Source: Ricinus communis (lineage: Eukaryota; Streptophyta; Magnoliopsida; Malpighiales; Euphorbiaceae). Taken from it: a stretch of DNA of 64,000 nucleotides. A model generated the notes under the pieces. That model saw only the letters and a program-made list of their open reading frames with translations, had not been told where the DNA came from and searched no databases. The stretch is taken from assembly GCF_019578655.1 (NCBI RefSeq), contig NC_063259.1, positions 5,196,001 to 5,260,000 on the forward strand. Reading direction: 5' to 3'. The translations under genes and the position numbers were made by a program. Below, piece by piece: positions 23,633-36,180 of this stretch (position 1 is the stretch's first letter; the number at the start of each line of letters is the position of its first letter).

Positions 23633-25210
23633 TGAATAGAATAAAAAATGAAGAGATGACAAACTCTCTCTTTCCAATAAATAGATGTCAAATAATTCAA
23701 AGGTTAATCATTTATATCATCATAATCTATAATCAGTAGCCAGGGCTCGATTCTTAAATAAAATACCAACTTCTAAGGTAATCTCATAATAAGAAGCATA
23801 TGGATTCAAATACTTGACATCCAAAGTTAGGGAAATGAGCACTCTTTCCAAACAACTAAAGATTTTGAAGAAAATAGAGATAAATATTTTTTCTCTAACC
23901 ACAAACATTTTCTCATGAAGCACCACTAATTATTTTATTTTTCAAAGATTCGCGCATATTTGCAATGGTCAATCTAGTCTTTTGATGCGAACATAGACAT
24001 TTATGATGCCTACCCCTGGTTACTCAACTAGAGTCACAAATTCAAATGTCAACTCATATTCTCTGGTTTTCTTTAGTTTGGTTCCTTTTTAGTTCAGACC
24101 TTTGTTAGAGAATAGAGGAATAGAGTGAAAAACTCTTAGCATAATATTTTTCTTTACTTTTTATTTTTTATTTTTTTTTTGACATTTCAAAAGAATAAAA
24201 AAATATAAAGGGGTATGAGATATGTCCACAGGACAAAATTAAAAGACATTTGAAAACTTAATGCTCATAAACATAATTAAGGCTTCAAGATAGAAGAATA
24301 GATATGTGACATATATCATTCAAAAACTCCAGCATGAATACTAAGTTTAGTTCACAATTCATAGCCAAATCAACTAAATTCCGATTCAGTAAACAAGTAA
24401 CGAAAGTCATAATTGTGAATTTATAAGTTAGAGAGAGAGAGAGTATCATAACAAGTAATTAATTGAATTCAATAAGCTCAAGCTCAACAGAGATCAATCA
24501 CAAATAAGGGAAAGACAATAAAACCTTCCCCCATACTTATTGGACACATTGCCCTTAATGTTTCTTGAAAATTTGAAGAAATAACGGGAAAGAATTACTT
24601 TCTTAGATATACGGTGATTGTATGGTTTCGATTTTAAAACTTGGAGATACCTGACAACTAATACACTAACCACATTGACAAGAGTAAAAGTAATGGGGAA
24701 TCATAAAACAAAAGAAAAGCAACTGAGGTAACAGAAGTTACTGGTAAATAAGACCAAACAAATATACTCAATAATAGCATAGAAGAATGTAGAAATTTAA
24801 ACTTTTGTAAGGCAAAACACAACTAAAACAAATTAAAGCAATAAAATTGATAAGAAGATTCAATAGAAAACATAAAACTGAAAAATATGAAACTGAAACA
24901 AATTTGGTATTTAGCCCTCCATTCCATCTTTATCATCATAGTTGTAATCGAAATTAATTTCATGGTCTACTTCATCATATGGTTGCACTTGACGAGATTG
25001 ATAAAAACTCGGTGAAGTTCACGGTATGGCATATCCTTGCAACTGCCAATAATGCACCATCGAGTTTTAGAGCCAATCCATGTTCATTTGTTGATGACAC
25101 ATCATTTCTTACCGATTCCAAAGCATCCTCAACATTTAAACTTGATTGTTGAGCAGCTTATTGTCTCAACATTAAAGCCCATGCAATTTCATTTTCAATC
25201 TGCAAATTTT
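23633..25210 (-). other. Non-coding 3' region of the second Athila element
   Basis: AT-rich sequence between the env-like ORF and the 3' LTR. It includes a T-rich run (24140-24185) and a (GA)n microsatellite (24432-24444). No gene or RNA is recognised. Confidence 0.5.
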
Positions 25211-26371
25211 CTACTCAAATTCTGTCGGCTTCCTATCCTCGTCTGTCCACACAAAATTGTAGACCATCCAATCCTTATATAGTTCACCTCTAAAACGCGA
25301 GAGACGGAAAGGCGAGGACGATGGTCTATCTGCTTGGGGTTTAGTTGATGCACCTAGGGTATCGGTAGCGAATGCTGGTGGATTAGTTGGCAAGTCAAAG
25401 TAAAAACCATCTTATGGTTGAGGTATGTTAAGCAGAATGCATTTTTCCTTATCCATGTGCTGCAAGGTTTCAAGACTTATCAATTTTGGCAACCCATCCG
25501 ATGTCAATACTAAAAGTCCATCAAAAACCCGTAGATTATTAGCTAGCCTTGTTATGTACATACCCCCACACAAACACCTTTTATCCAATTTATTGGCCTG
25601 CTCTAGCAAATATACCAATAAACTCAAAGGCACATTGCACCATATACCCTCCTCTCGACACATCAAATAAAATAGAACCTATTGAGTGCAATGCCCTCCA
25701 CTCTCTCCTTTACCAGTGATCGTAGTAGTTAACAAGAAATGCATAAGACGTAGTGGAAAAGAATCAAAAGCGGAGGCCTTTGATTAAGAGGTCACATACC
25801 TAGGTGTATTCGGGGCCAACTTTGCCTAAAGCTCAGTCGAAGTGCGATTTCTAAAGAACTTAAAAGGTGCATGCCTATATTCGGCAGATTGTATTTCTTC
25901 CTCCATGTATATACCCATAGCAATAGCGATCTCATTCACCGACATGTCAAAATGCTTTCTTTTCAATATCAAAACTTCACTGTCTTACCCATATGATCAA
26001 TCCTTGAGCCAACCTCAAAGCATAAGGTACACAAGAACTTGAGGATGATCTCTCCATAAGCGGGTTCCAGACCTTAAATAATTTCTTTCATGCCGGTTGG
26101 TTCACCCATCCTCTAAGTTGCTCCTTAAAGCCAATAGAATGCATAAACTCCCAATTAAAGTGATGAGTTGGGCAAAATTTCTTGTTGGCTGAATCTTCAA
26201 ACAGTGCTCGGGAGATGTTATCGCTAAATTGCACAGATAGATGATTCTAATTGAAAGAAATCAATGGAGCAATTGAATGAGGGCCTTGAGATGAAGAACT
26301 TCCACTCCTTGGATGTTTTATTGGGATTTGGGTAGAATTTTACTTTTTGGATGCACTTTCTTGGGTCCCAT
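25211..26371 (-). pseudogene. Athila env-like / ORF1-type protein, broken
   Basis: A start at 26371 gives MGPKKVHPKSK, followed by stops and shifts. Recognisable blocks are ITSPEHCLKIQ (about 26210) and NVPLSLLVYLLEQANKLDKR then GGMYITRLANNLRVF (25640-25520). The Pro/Ser-rich tail ends near 25211 (QADRPSSSPFRLSRFRG). It is the counterpart of the env-like ORF at 1-839 and belongs to the same retroelement family of unknown function. At least five in-frame stops and several shifts are present. Confidence 0.6.
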
Positions 26372-27148
26372 TATAAAGAAAAGGAAGAGAGGAATAATAG
26401 TGAAACAGAAAGAGTAAAAGACGGGTGAAAAGTGTTGTTAAGAGGAAAAAATGGTGTTTGGAAGCAAAGCAGTGAGAAGAGATGAGGAAAAGATGATGCA
26501 ATTTTAGAGAAAAAAGAGTAGGCGGTTAGGGTTGTTCTATGATCAAGTGAGAAAATGAGAAACAGACTTATATATATTATGTTTTTTTATTCCACACTGG
26601 AAGAGACACGAGCCTGTGGCTCCCTATCTGGCATCTTAAAAATTATAGTGTTGGGTTTATAAAGGAGCGACACGGGCGTGTCACCTCCCTGTGTTGATGG
26701 GATGGACTTCGGGATGTTTTGTGTACGTTACATGGGTAGGAGACATGGGCGTGTCAGCTCCCTGTGTGAATTCAGTTAGTTTCGGGGTTTTCTTAATTTC
26801 ACGCAAGAGGGACATGGGCGTGTCACCTCCCTGTGTCATATCCGTTTACTCTTAGCCTATTCCTTCTGCTCTACATGAGAAGAGCCACGGCTGTATGGCT
26901 CCTCGTGTGGTGCCAAGTATTATGTAAATTCATATCTTTCTTTTGAATGGAATCATGCAACTAACTCCCATATACCTTATTCAATTAACAATAAAGTTAA
27001 CAAACGAACAAATCATACAAACATGTTTTAAATCTCAAATAAAACTCGAATTGAAAGAAATTAAACTTATTAAAAAGCATAACGAAGTAACCAAAACTAA
27101 AACAACTTAACTCTAAACCCTAAACAAAACTAAAAAATAATCAACTAA
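26372..27148. other. Non-coding spacer with palindrome cluster
   Basis: At 26590-26900 four to five units of the type GACACG-GG-CGTGTC (clearest at 26669-26682) are each followed by a 'acctccctgtgt'-like half. The cluster lies between the end of pol and the env-like ORF, the same relative place as the cluster at 1527-1790 in the other Athila element. The rest is AT-rich, with no gene. Confidence 0.6.
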
Positions 27149-27754
27149 CTAAAAGAAATATTTATTAACTAGAACTAAAAGACTAAAAACTATTCCAAAT
27201 GGCTTTCTTGGGTGCCCTCTCCCTCTCTTAAACTTTGGGGGTTGCATAACTTTCTTTGCACGTCCCCGTACTCTTTTGGGTGTCGAGATGACACGATCAT
27301 GCTTCTTAGGACGACCTTAAAGTGTTAGGGTAGGTGGGGTGGCTTCTCGACCTTCCTAATCACTAGGTTCGCTAAGATCACTCTCTATACTTGCATCAGG
27401 TTTTGGATCTTCATTTATCCTATAATCTTCACAACGATATCTCTCTTAGTAAGCTCTCTCATGGCGCTCATTCTCCATTATTTCCTCCAAAGTGTAAACT
27501 TGTTCATTGATTTTGGAGTATGCTTTTTTATAAGCTAATATGGCAGTAAACTCCTACAACCTTGGATCCCATGGTCTTCTTCTCCTATAGAATGGTACCT
27601 ATCTTCTAGGGGATGTTAAATGAGGTAAGGAGAAATCCTGCTTCACAAATCTATCTAGGCGTGGTGTGGGTGATCTTGATCTATGCCTAGATTTAGGTGG
27701 TGATGATGAAGGTGAAGAAGGAACATCATGCACCTGGTTTCCTTGAGTACTCAT
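27149..27754 (-). pseudogene. Post-pol ORF with AT-hook-like motifs, five in-frame stops
   Basis: One frame of 202 codons runs from the ATG at 27754 to the TAG at 27149 with no frameshift but five internal stops (TAG, TAG, TAA, TAG, TAA). The N-terminus is Ser/Pro/Arg-rich (SPPKSRHRSRSPTPRLDRF). The C-terminus is strongly basic with GRPKKHDRV and KRGRGHPRKPFG, both resembling AT-hook cores (GRP/RGR-K). Its position, between pol and the env-like gene, matches no standard gypsy gene. That stops occur without shifts points to base substitution (for example C-to-T change at methylated sites) as the cause of death. Alternatively this is the degraded start of the env-like ORF. I do not know the family. 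Confidence 0.5.
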
Positions 27755-28199
27755 GGCTATTAGAGAAGTAGGAAAAATGAAAAATGTAAAGGGAAGATAG
27801 AGGAGGTCCTATTTATAGAGCAATTCCCAAGAGTTTTAGTCCTGATTGAAGTTGATAGTGCTTATTGGAATAATTTTAGGATTCTGTCTATCACAGTGAA
27901 ACTAAACTCTTACTCCCTAAAGAAAAAGGAAAATAAAGACAATTCTAATACAACTACTAGTTTAATTTTAATTAACTAAAACTCTAAAATTTTATGGGCC
28001 TTAATTAAATTAAAATGGGCTCAAACCTATGAAAAATTAAACTAAAACCCAGTGGGAGTAAGGAATGGGCTCAAATCCTTAGTTCTAAAATAAAAATAAA
28101 ATAAAATAACAATAAAAATATAATTAAGCAAAAATAAAAATAACAGTAAAACCAATTAAAAGTAAATAGTAGGTTGCCTCCTACTAAGCGCTCCTTTAA

Positions 28200-29600
28200 T
28201 ATCCTGTTAACTAGACATATATGTATTTCCTCACATTGACTCTAGAAGTTGTCAAACTTCTTTACGGTTTCAATCTATGGCCATTAACTTTAAAATCACC
28301 CTTTTCAGAATGGGTCAACTCAACTATTGCATATGGAAAACTTGCTTAACAATAAATGGGCCTAACCAACATGGCCTTAACTTACTTGAAAATAGTCAAA
28401 GTCTCGAATTGAATAAAAGCACCTTATATCCAGCTTGAAATGGTTAAAAAGCATAAATGATACCATAATTAGATCACTTATATCTATTTGGTACCTCAAT
28501 TTAATAATTATAAAAAAATAGTACCTTAAGTCACCATTAATGAATCAGGCGATGGTACATTTATACTTTTTAGCCATTTTGTGTTAATTTGATAATTGGA
28601 TTCTTTTTCTAAGCTTCATGCTACCACTGACCTATACATAATTAATCCTAATAAGCTTAAAAATTCTAATTCCAAAAATACAATTGCAAGGTATGAGTTC
28701 AAGGTAGAGGAGCTGAGAGAATATTTAACATCTAATTAGGATTAGATATGTCCAAAAAAAGAGGTGATATGGTAGTTAGTGAGAAAATCATACTACCATA
28801 TCATTACATAATAACCGAAAAGTGTAACCTGATACATTGTTAATTAAGGTGTCATTATTTGTGATTATTGAGTTGAGGTACCAAATGGATACAATAACCA
28901 CAATTATAGTACCATTTATGCATTTTACCCACTTGAAACTCTCTCCTTGTCTTGATACTGGTATCATGCCACCTCTTTGTGTATTCTTTGGTTAGACAAG
29001 CATTATCATACATATGTAGCCTCCATTCATCCAATTTATTAACCTACAATTTTCTTTTCAAACCTGCACTAGCTAGATCAAGATTAATTTGTTTAATTGT
29101 CCAAAAGGCTTTGTACTCAATTTCAACAGGTAGATGCCCAGAATTTAAATATACTAATTTATAAGGAGTAGTTCCCAGGGCTGTGTTGAATGCAGTCTTG
29201 TAGGCCCACGTGGCATCATCTAGTTTAATGGACCAGTCCTTCCTAGATCATTCTACAGTTTTCTCAAGAATCCTCTTTAACTCTCTATTGGTATTCTCTA
29301 CTTGGCCACTAGTTTGGGGGTGATAAAGGGTAGCAAATTTATGCATGACACCAGCTCTCCTTAATACTTTTTCTAGCTGAGCATTACAAAAGTGTGTAAC
29401 CATATCACCAATAGTATCCTTGGGGATGCCAAACCTGGAGAAAAAAAACTTCAAAAATTTCACTGCTACCCTTACATCATTACGAGGCAAAGCTTGTGCC
29501 TCGACCCATTTAGAGACATAACAAATAGCCACCAATATATATTTATTGCCAAAAGAGCTAGAAAAGGGTCCTATGGAATCTATGCCCCACACATCAAAAA
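28200..29600 (-). pseudogene. Athila integrase and pol C-terminus, interrupted by a TIR element
   Basis: The integrase core at 29600-29250 reads [10 protein letters not shown] (first Asp), [18 protein letters not shown], then IGDMVTHFC (second Asp, with the usual GG replaced by MV), then [16 protein letters not shown] (catalytic Glu). The downstream C-terminal region continues to 28940 (PYKLVYLNSG area). After the TIR insertion (28441-28931) it resumes as VLLFNSRL...LRPCWLGPFIVK down to about 28200, where the AGTAGGAGGCAACC motif marks the end of pol. The three catalytic residues are present but the frame is broken by several stops. Confidence 0.8.
28441..28931. mobile_element. MITE with ~65-bp terminal inverted repeats
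   Basis: The left end is TGGTTAAAAAGCATAAATG; the reverse complement of the right end is TGGGTAAAATGCATAAATG. Similarity continues over about 65 bases (including ATTTGGTACCTCAA). The flanks carry a perfect CTTGAAA duplication (28434-28440 and 28932-28938). No coding capacity. Long TIRs suggest a Mutator-like origin, although a perfect 9-bp duplication is not seen; hAT is an alternative. Confidence 0.85.
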
Positions 29601-30029
29601 TTTCGCATTTAAGTATACTGTACTAGGGCATTTCATCATGAAACGAAATATTACCTGTATGTTAGCAATGATCATATTCTCACAGAAATGATTGGCTATC
29701 TTTAAACAGAGTTGGTCAATAGAATTCTGATCCTAGGACTTTTTAAGCTATTCTACTCACCCCCCCATAATATCCTCCAGCTGGTCCACTATGGCAATGT
29801 CCTAGAATCTCATAAATTTCGGCCATGCCACAGACCTCTTTGTTATCCTGTCAGCATATATTTTAAATAGAAAAGGGTCTTTCTAAAAGTAATATTTCAA
29901 ATCCGCAAAGAATTTCTTCTTTTGTTGATAAGAATATTCTTTTGGAAGTTCCTTTACAACTAGATAATTTCTAAAGTCAGCATACTATGGTATTGCAAAA
30001 TTTGAATTACCTACTAAGCTTGCTATAGC

Positions 30030-30561
30030 ATACAACTGTTCATCCAGAAAGTGATCATTAATGTCCCTCTCGTGTAAACTTTCCAGATGGGGGTTCTCAA
30101 GGCGTGATAGATGGTCAACTGCCAAGTTTTCTACTCCTCTTTTGACTTGTATTTCCAAATCAATTTCCTAAAAAAGTACAATCCATCTTATCAATCTTGG
30201 TTTTGCATTAGTTTTAGAGAATAAATACCTCAATGCTAAATGGTCAGTGTATACTATCACTTTTGACAAAATCAAGTATGATCAAAATTTATCAAAATTA
30301 AAAATAACCGCAAGCAGTTCCTTTTCAATCGTAGTGTAGTTTGCTTGCGCATCAGTCATCGTTTTACTCGTGTAATAGATGGGCTGAAAGTGCTTTTCTT
30401 TCCTCTGACCAAGAATGCTCCAACTGCAAAGTCACTTGCATCACACATTAGCTCAAAGGGGAGTCTACAATCTGGCGCTACCATAATTGGGGCATTGACA
30501 AGCTTGGCTTTTAGGGAGGTGAAGGCTACCATACATTCCTCACCAAGTATAAAGTCAACAT
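30030..30561 (-). pseudogene. Athila RNase H, left of the solo LTR
   Basis: Continues the reverse transcriptase frame after the solo LTR insertion. DFILGEECMVAFTSLKAKL opens it, then PFELMCDASDFAVGA (first catalytic Asp). After a frameshift come YYTSKTMTDAQANYTTIEKE (catalytic Glu), [13 protein letters not shown] (Asp) and GVENLAVDHLSRL (last Asp). All four acidic residues can be seen, but a shift after AVGA and two stops break the frame. The segment 29601-30030 between this and integrase corresponds to the connection region and has no intact frame. Confidence 0.78.
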
Positions 30562-33427
30562 TGTCACGACCCGATCTGTGGGCCTGTGACCGGCACTAAG
30601 GAATGGGTAGGCGTAAGGCCACTGACTCCCGTAGTAAGCTTGACACTCATTAACTTAATTAAATCTCATCTGATATTACTGATGTCATAATTTATCTTAA
30701 CTATTACATTCTACATGATTAATTCGGTCTGCTAGAAGAATTAGGCGAGACCCGAAACTACATAAAATTACAACTAACAAGTCTGTTATTTCTACTGTGG
30801 AGAATCTAAGATTTTACAATTTAACCTACCAAATCAATTACATCACCCGATGATGAAGGAGTCGAGTTACTAGATAAGAGCTGCGGGAAGACTAACAATC
30901 ACGGATCTGAAAAACAGTAAAATTGAGACTATCAGTCTCGAGAGTGAGTTAAAATCATATATCCAAAAATATTTATAACACTTCCGTAACATATTTATTT
31001 AATTTGAAATAAATAATAAGTCATGCAAAAATAAATGTGTCATTTCATGCGTAAATAAAATGATTTTCATACACTACGGGATGGAGTACCTCAGCAGAAC
31101 CCTAATCCCAATACTGAACATCTTAACTCTCTCTCATTCTAACAGAACTGGCGCCTAGAGAGCGAGGCTCGACCAGGGTCCTTAAATCTAGTTCAGACAC
31201 TTAATTATCATTAACACTCTTAGCCTTTCGGCTCTCTTGCTCCAATAAGACTGGCACCTAGAGAGCGAAGCTCGACCAGGGTCCTTAACTCCAGTTTGGT
31301 CACTTAGGTTTCCAAATAAGTCGGCGCAATGCTCGACCAGGGACCTTTACTCCGGCAACACACTCTACTAAGCCCAGAGAGCGATGCTCGACCAGGGCAA
31401 GTCCTAAACTTTCCTTTTTAAATTTACCATTTTACCCTTTTTCCATCACTCACGGATTTATACCAGTGCACTCATCAAAATACTATATTCTACTGCTGTC
31501 TCGTCCCAAGTCAACACAAAATTGATAAAATCATAATGCGGAGAAATGAAACATATATAAACAGTATATAACTAAATAATCAAAATATTAATCATTTAAT
31601 CAGAGATATCGCGTAAAATATTAACAGAACACACGTAAGTAGATATATGACTTTAACTCATAGCTTTGACGACCTCCTAGCTCTGCTCCGATGCCTCGGG
31701 TGGAGCGAGCTGAACTGACAGATTATCTAATTACAGAAAACAATTAATCAATAATGTTGAAGCAGTTGATAATTGACCCTAGGTCTAGATCCCTAGGACT
31801 GACTGTCTAAGAATCTCGACTCGAAAGAATTCTATCGAAAATCCGGCAGAACCTCCCCTAAAATAGGGACATTTACCCCCCGTAAAACGGGTCCAGGACC
31901 TGCCAAAAAACACTTCAAATAATCAACATTTCATTTTATTGGGAGTCGGGTCCCCAAGGCTTCACTATTTTCCCGACTCCGCCACACATCACAAAACACG
32001 ACCCAAGGCAGGCAGTTCAACAAACAATTATTTTGACTCAAAAAATTTTCTAATATTCAATACAATTCAATAAACATATAATTTACCAAAGAATTCTAAA
32101 ATCAACGGGCCAGAGAAAATTACCAAGACGCTTGATTGCTCGGTCGACTCGCCTCCAGCCGCCGGAGTCCGATCGACGATCCGAACACACCAACAGACTC
32201 AAAACGACGCTCTGATGACGATCTCCACTTCTGATTTTACAATCCGACCCCCGATCATCCGGAGGGATTTACAGACGATCTCGGACGTCGATTTGCAAAC
32301 GGAGTCCGATCGCTACGAAACCGGTGCCATTGAGAAGTTTGAGCTGAGGAGAGTCCGGATATGTCCTCCGATCGGCCAAAGCTCGCCGAAAAAGCTAGAA
32401 AATGCCGGCTGCCCCCTTCTTTCTCTCTCCACCAGATCTTATAATTTCGGCCACCAAAAGCGTCACCGCTGCCGCCAAAAGAGAGCTCACGCTGAGGGGA
32501 GTCGATCGCCACCAGAATTTGTGGCTACGATCGGCGTCCAAAAAGGCTGCCACTTTTCCTTCGGCTTCCCCGCCGCCGCCGCCGCTAGCTTCTTCGTTGA
32601 CGCCAGCAGCTCCTTCGGCTGGCTCGAGCCCCAGACGGACACCTCCCCCTGCCTGCCATCGAAGCTCGACACTTTCGCCTTCCTCTTCTTCTTCTTCCTT
32701 CTTTCTTTTCTTCTATATCGACTTTAGGTCCCTGTATTTTTCTTCTTTACCATTTGGTCCCTCAATTTTTTTTAATTACAAAAATTTTGTCCTGCAGAAA
32801 TTCCAATTAACCCCTAAACTTTTCTTTAGCTTTTCAATTAAGCCCCTAACTATTTAATTTGGGCCAAATTAGAATTATTGAAAATACACAATTACATATT
32901 TACCCTTACTTATAAATGTAAAATTACCAAAAAGCCCTTGCCGACATATTTAATTATAAAAATACCAAACATACAAATTTCCATTAAACTCCATATTAAT
33001 AAAATTATACTTTTAATCCTTATCCTAAAATAATTTTTCAATTTAGTCCTAACACACAATTAATTTAATTAATCAATTTGCTAAATATTTTCCAACTTAA
33101 GATTTAATACCACTAGCTAATTAAAATGCCCTTTTTCCCAATAACTCTTCTATAAAATATCTTTTACAAATTCTTCCATAATTCTCAAATATAGAATTTA
33201 ATTTATATATATTCATTTAGGGAAAAATCTTGAATAACCAAAAATATAATTTATTTCTCAAATAATTTACTTAATTAACTCCTTAAAAATCAAACTAATT
33301 GGATATAGCCATTTAAATCATTCCAATTTAAACCAAATAAAAATAAGGTAAATTAATTTAAATAAAAACTCATTGATTAATTATTATTAATATTATCTTT
33401 ATTAAAGGAAAAATTCTGGGTATTACA
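30562..33427 (-). mobile_element. Solo LTR of a gypsy-type element, 5-bp target duplication AACAT
   Basis: The ends are TGTCACGACCCG... and ...GGGTATTACA, that is TGTAATACCC...GGGTCGTGACA on the minus strand. A perfect AACAT duplication flanks it (30557-30561 and 33428-33432). Across the insertion the Athila pol frame continues (LLEKDV | DFILGEEC). No primer site or coding region is present, so it is a solo LTR of 2866 bases. Inside are four imperfect copies of 'gagagcgaRgctcgaccagg' (31151-31398) and a GC-rich, CpG-rich stretch (32130-32700), probably promoter or leader sequence. Open frames in the GC-rich part look like composition artefacts. Confidence 0.9.
31151..31398. repeat. Four imperfect repeats inside the solo LTR
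   Basis: Units with core 'gagagcgaRgctcgaccagg' followed by gtcctta begin near 31156, 31260, 31326 and 31378 with irregular spacing (about 50 to 105 bases). Confidence 0.75.
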
Positions 33428-33432
33428 AACAT

Positions 33433-34180
33433 CCTTCTCCAAAACTTTAGTATGAGGTTTAGCTATTTTAGCTGTCTTTAATGAACCTACGGTCGAAATC
33501 CGCATGCCCAGAAAAACTTTTAATAGCTTTGACGGAGGAAGGAGGTGGTAGTTTCTCAATAGTCTCAATTTTTCTCTATCCACCTCAATTCCTTTACTAG
33601 AGATTTTATGTCCCAACATAATGCCTTCTTGTATCATAAAAAGGCATTTTTCCCAATTAAGTACCAAATTAGTCTTCTCGCATCTTATCAATACTTTCTC
33701 CAAATGCTCAAGACATTCTTCGAATGAATCTCCATGGACAGAAAAGTCATCCATGAAAACTTCCATAATATCTTCAACCAAGTCATCAAAGATAACCATC
33801 ATGCACCTCTGAAATATGGCTGGTGCATTATACAATCTGAATGGCATCCTTTTAAGTGCAAAGGTTCTATAGGGGCATGCAAAAGTAGTCTTTTCCTGAT
33901 GTTGCACCACAATTTTGAACTCTTTTTCTATAAGAATCTTATGTTTTCAAAGGAAGGGTTTATTCCTTTTATATTTGCAATTTTCCACACTATTGCCCTC
34001 TATCTCCTCCTCAAGTCTAATAGCTTAGCCTTTTGGTCATCCAGTAATGCAAAACTGACTATTACTGGTAGCTTGGATCCTTCCATTAGGAAGGCATAAT
34101 CCAAATGATCCAGAAGTTGCTTGAGTTTCAAAGAAGGAGGGTCTTCAATGGAAGGCTTCATCCTTTACTCTTTTAGCATC
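33433..34180 (-). pseudogene. Athila reverse transcriptase with internal deletion
   Basis: The N-terminal edge (LKLKQLLDHLDYAFLMEGSK, KIANIKGINPSF) lies at 34160-33950. The frame then jumps to VQHQEKTTFACPYRTFA, MPFRLYNAPAIFQRC and the FMDDFSVHG catalytic box (about 33780). The thumb region (LGHKISSKGIEVDREK) runs to 33433. The palm segment holding the first catalytic Asp is deleted, so the enzyme is dead. The solo LTR cuts the frame right after LLEKDV. Confidence 0.82.
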
Positions 34181-34236
34181 TCAATAGACTCGAATGACTA
34201 CTTTCTCATTAGCCTTGCCACCTCAAGATAGGCTAA

Positions 34237-34740
34237 CTATTCTAAAGTTCCTAGCATCTTACATTTTTTCAGTTCTTGTACCAAACATAATTCTAAAGGA
34301 TCTTTAGCAACAATAAATGAAATACAATTCACAGTCTCATGCTCAATTTTATCATCAGCAAAATCCATGTCATCAAGTACAAGTGAATATTTCATAGTGT
34401 TAGGGATCTGAAAAGTTACTTGCTCTTCTCCTACCCTAAGAATAAGCTGACGATTATGGACATCAATAATGGCCCTGTCTCTAGTAAGAAAGGGTCTTTC
34501 TAAAACAAGGGAAACATCAACAATTTCATCCATATCCATAATTATAAAATCCATAGGAAAAATAAACTCTTGAATCTTTACTAACAAGTCTTCAATGATA
34601 CCCTATGATATACAACAGACTTATCAGCCAGTTGAACAGTCATAAGTGTTGGTTTAGGTTCTTCAAGTCCTAGTTTCTTGAACAAATTATAAGGCATAAC
34701 ACTAATGCTAGCTCCCAAGTCAGCAAGTGCATTGTTAACA
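34237..34740 (-). pseudogene. Athila aspartic protease
   Basis: The active-site block NNALADLGASISVMPYNLF is at about 34738-34685 (D-L-G-A-S kept). The body of the fold includes IQEFIFPMDFIIMDMDE, VSLVLERPFLTRDRAIIDV and LILRVGEEQVTFQ (34587-34380). A frameshift or stop near 34600 separates the two parts. Athila proteases process the Gag-Pol polyprotein. The frame sits between gag and RT as in intact elements. Confidence 0.75.
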
Positions 34741-34837
34741 CTTAATTACTAATAAAGCAAGGGATAGTAAAACTCCCTAGGTCTTTTAGCTTCTTTGGTA
34801 CTCTCCTTTGAATGATTGCTGAGCTCTTTTTGAACAA

Positions 34838-36180
34838 TTACACCATTGATACTTCCTCAAGCTTCCTCTTGTTAGAGAGAAGTTCCTTTAAGAACTTAAC
34901 ATACTTGAGCATTTGCGATAGAGCTTCCATAAAAGGTATGTTAATGCAACTGCTTAAATAGTTCAAGTTACCAAATTGTGTATCCAATTTGTCCTTTTGA
35001 AGACAGGCTGGAAAAGGTATCCTTGGTTGATATTCTCTCACAATAGGGGCAGACTTCGGTGTTTCTTCTACTTTAGTATCTACACCCTTTTGTTCATCAT
35101 CAACCTTCTCAATCGTAGTAGAATTTTTTATATACTTCATTCATCATAGTTCTTAGCTCTTTACCACTTGGTGATGTAATAACCTTAAAATTGGTCCTTT
35201 GGGTTGGCTTCTATATTGCTCGGTAAACTTCCTTAGGGCCTCTCACTTAAGAGTTTTGCAATTTGTCCTACTTGATTCTCCAAAGTCTGATTGAAGCTTG
35301 TTGGTTTCTAAGAGTAGTATCAGTAGTTTGAAACCTTGTTTCAAATGCCGAGATGAACTTCTCCATCATCTCTTCTACATTACTCCTTCTAGGAGGAGCC
35401 TGGTACTGGTTTTGCTGCTAAAATCCTAGTGGTGTAGGTCTTTGTTTATTCTAATTCTCCCAAGAGAAATTTAAGTGATTTCTCCAACCCAGATTATAGG
35501 TATTACTATAGGGATTGTTCTGCTCCCTAGGAGCATTTCCCATATAATCAACCTACTCCAGCTTAGTAAAAGTGTTGTCGTTTTGGCAATCTTGACTTTG
35601 ATGACCACCCCCACACCAATCAAAAGTCATAACTTGTGTCTATCTTCCTGATGAAGACATAGTCAAGGCATCCATCTTCCTACTTTTGGCCTCTAACTGC
35701 ATATTTACAGCTACCATAGGGTCTACTGCATGGATTCCACTCCCTTTAACTCGAATCTGGTCTCTTGGATTCTGCCATTGGTAGTTTATGACTGGCATAT
35801 CCTCAATAAGATCCATAGCTTGCTCAGGAGTCTTATTATTTAGTGACCCACCTGCTGCAGCATTAATAGATTGTTTACTTGCGTAATTCAGTCTATTAAA
35901 AAATGTCTGAATTTGCAGCCATAATGGTAAACCATGGTGTGGATAACTCCTTAGTAAATTCTTGAAATGTTCCCAGCAATCATATAGAGTCTCATTCTCT
36001 TATTAAAGAAACCAACTATGTCATTCCTCAACTTAGCTATCTTAAAAGGTGGGAAGTATCTCTCTAAGAATTTCTTGGCCAGCTGATTCCAGGTCATAAA
36101 TGTCTCTGCTGGAAATGACTTCAACCACTTCTTTAGCTTATCCCTCAACGGGAATTAGAATAGCTCAATCGAATAGCTCT
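34838..36180 (-). pseudogene. Athila gag (capsid to C-terminus), broken
   Basis: Capsid block FPLRDKLKKWLKSFPAETFM, WNQLAKKFLERYFPP and KIAKLRNDI (36180-36000) lacks its N-terminal part. Then come a Cys/His segment (MTFDWCGGGHQSQDC, about 35630), the Athila-type NPYSNTYNLGW text (about 35520), NQQASIR (about 35310) and the block with FPACLQKDKLDTQFGNL and INIPFMEALSQMLKYVKF (35140-34900). Many stops and shifts occur. The start is missing because a deletion joins the capsid directly to the truncated 5' LTR. Confidence 0.75.

Noticed and set aside
32215..32857. GC-rich open frames of 151-170 codons on plus and minus
   Set aside because: They overlap in several frames inside a solo LTR with clean borders and a target duplication; the composition alone explains the lack of stops.
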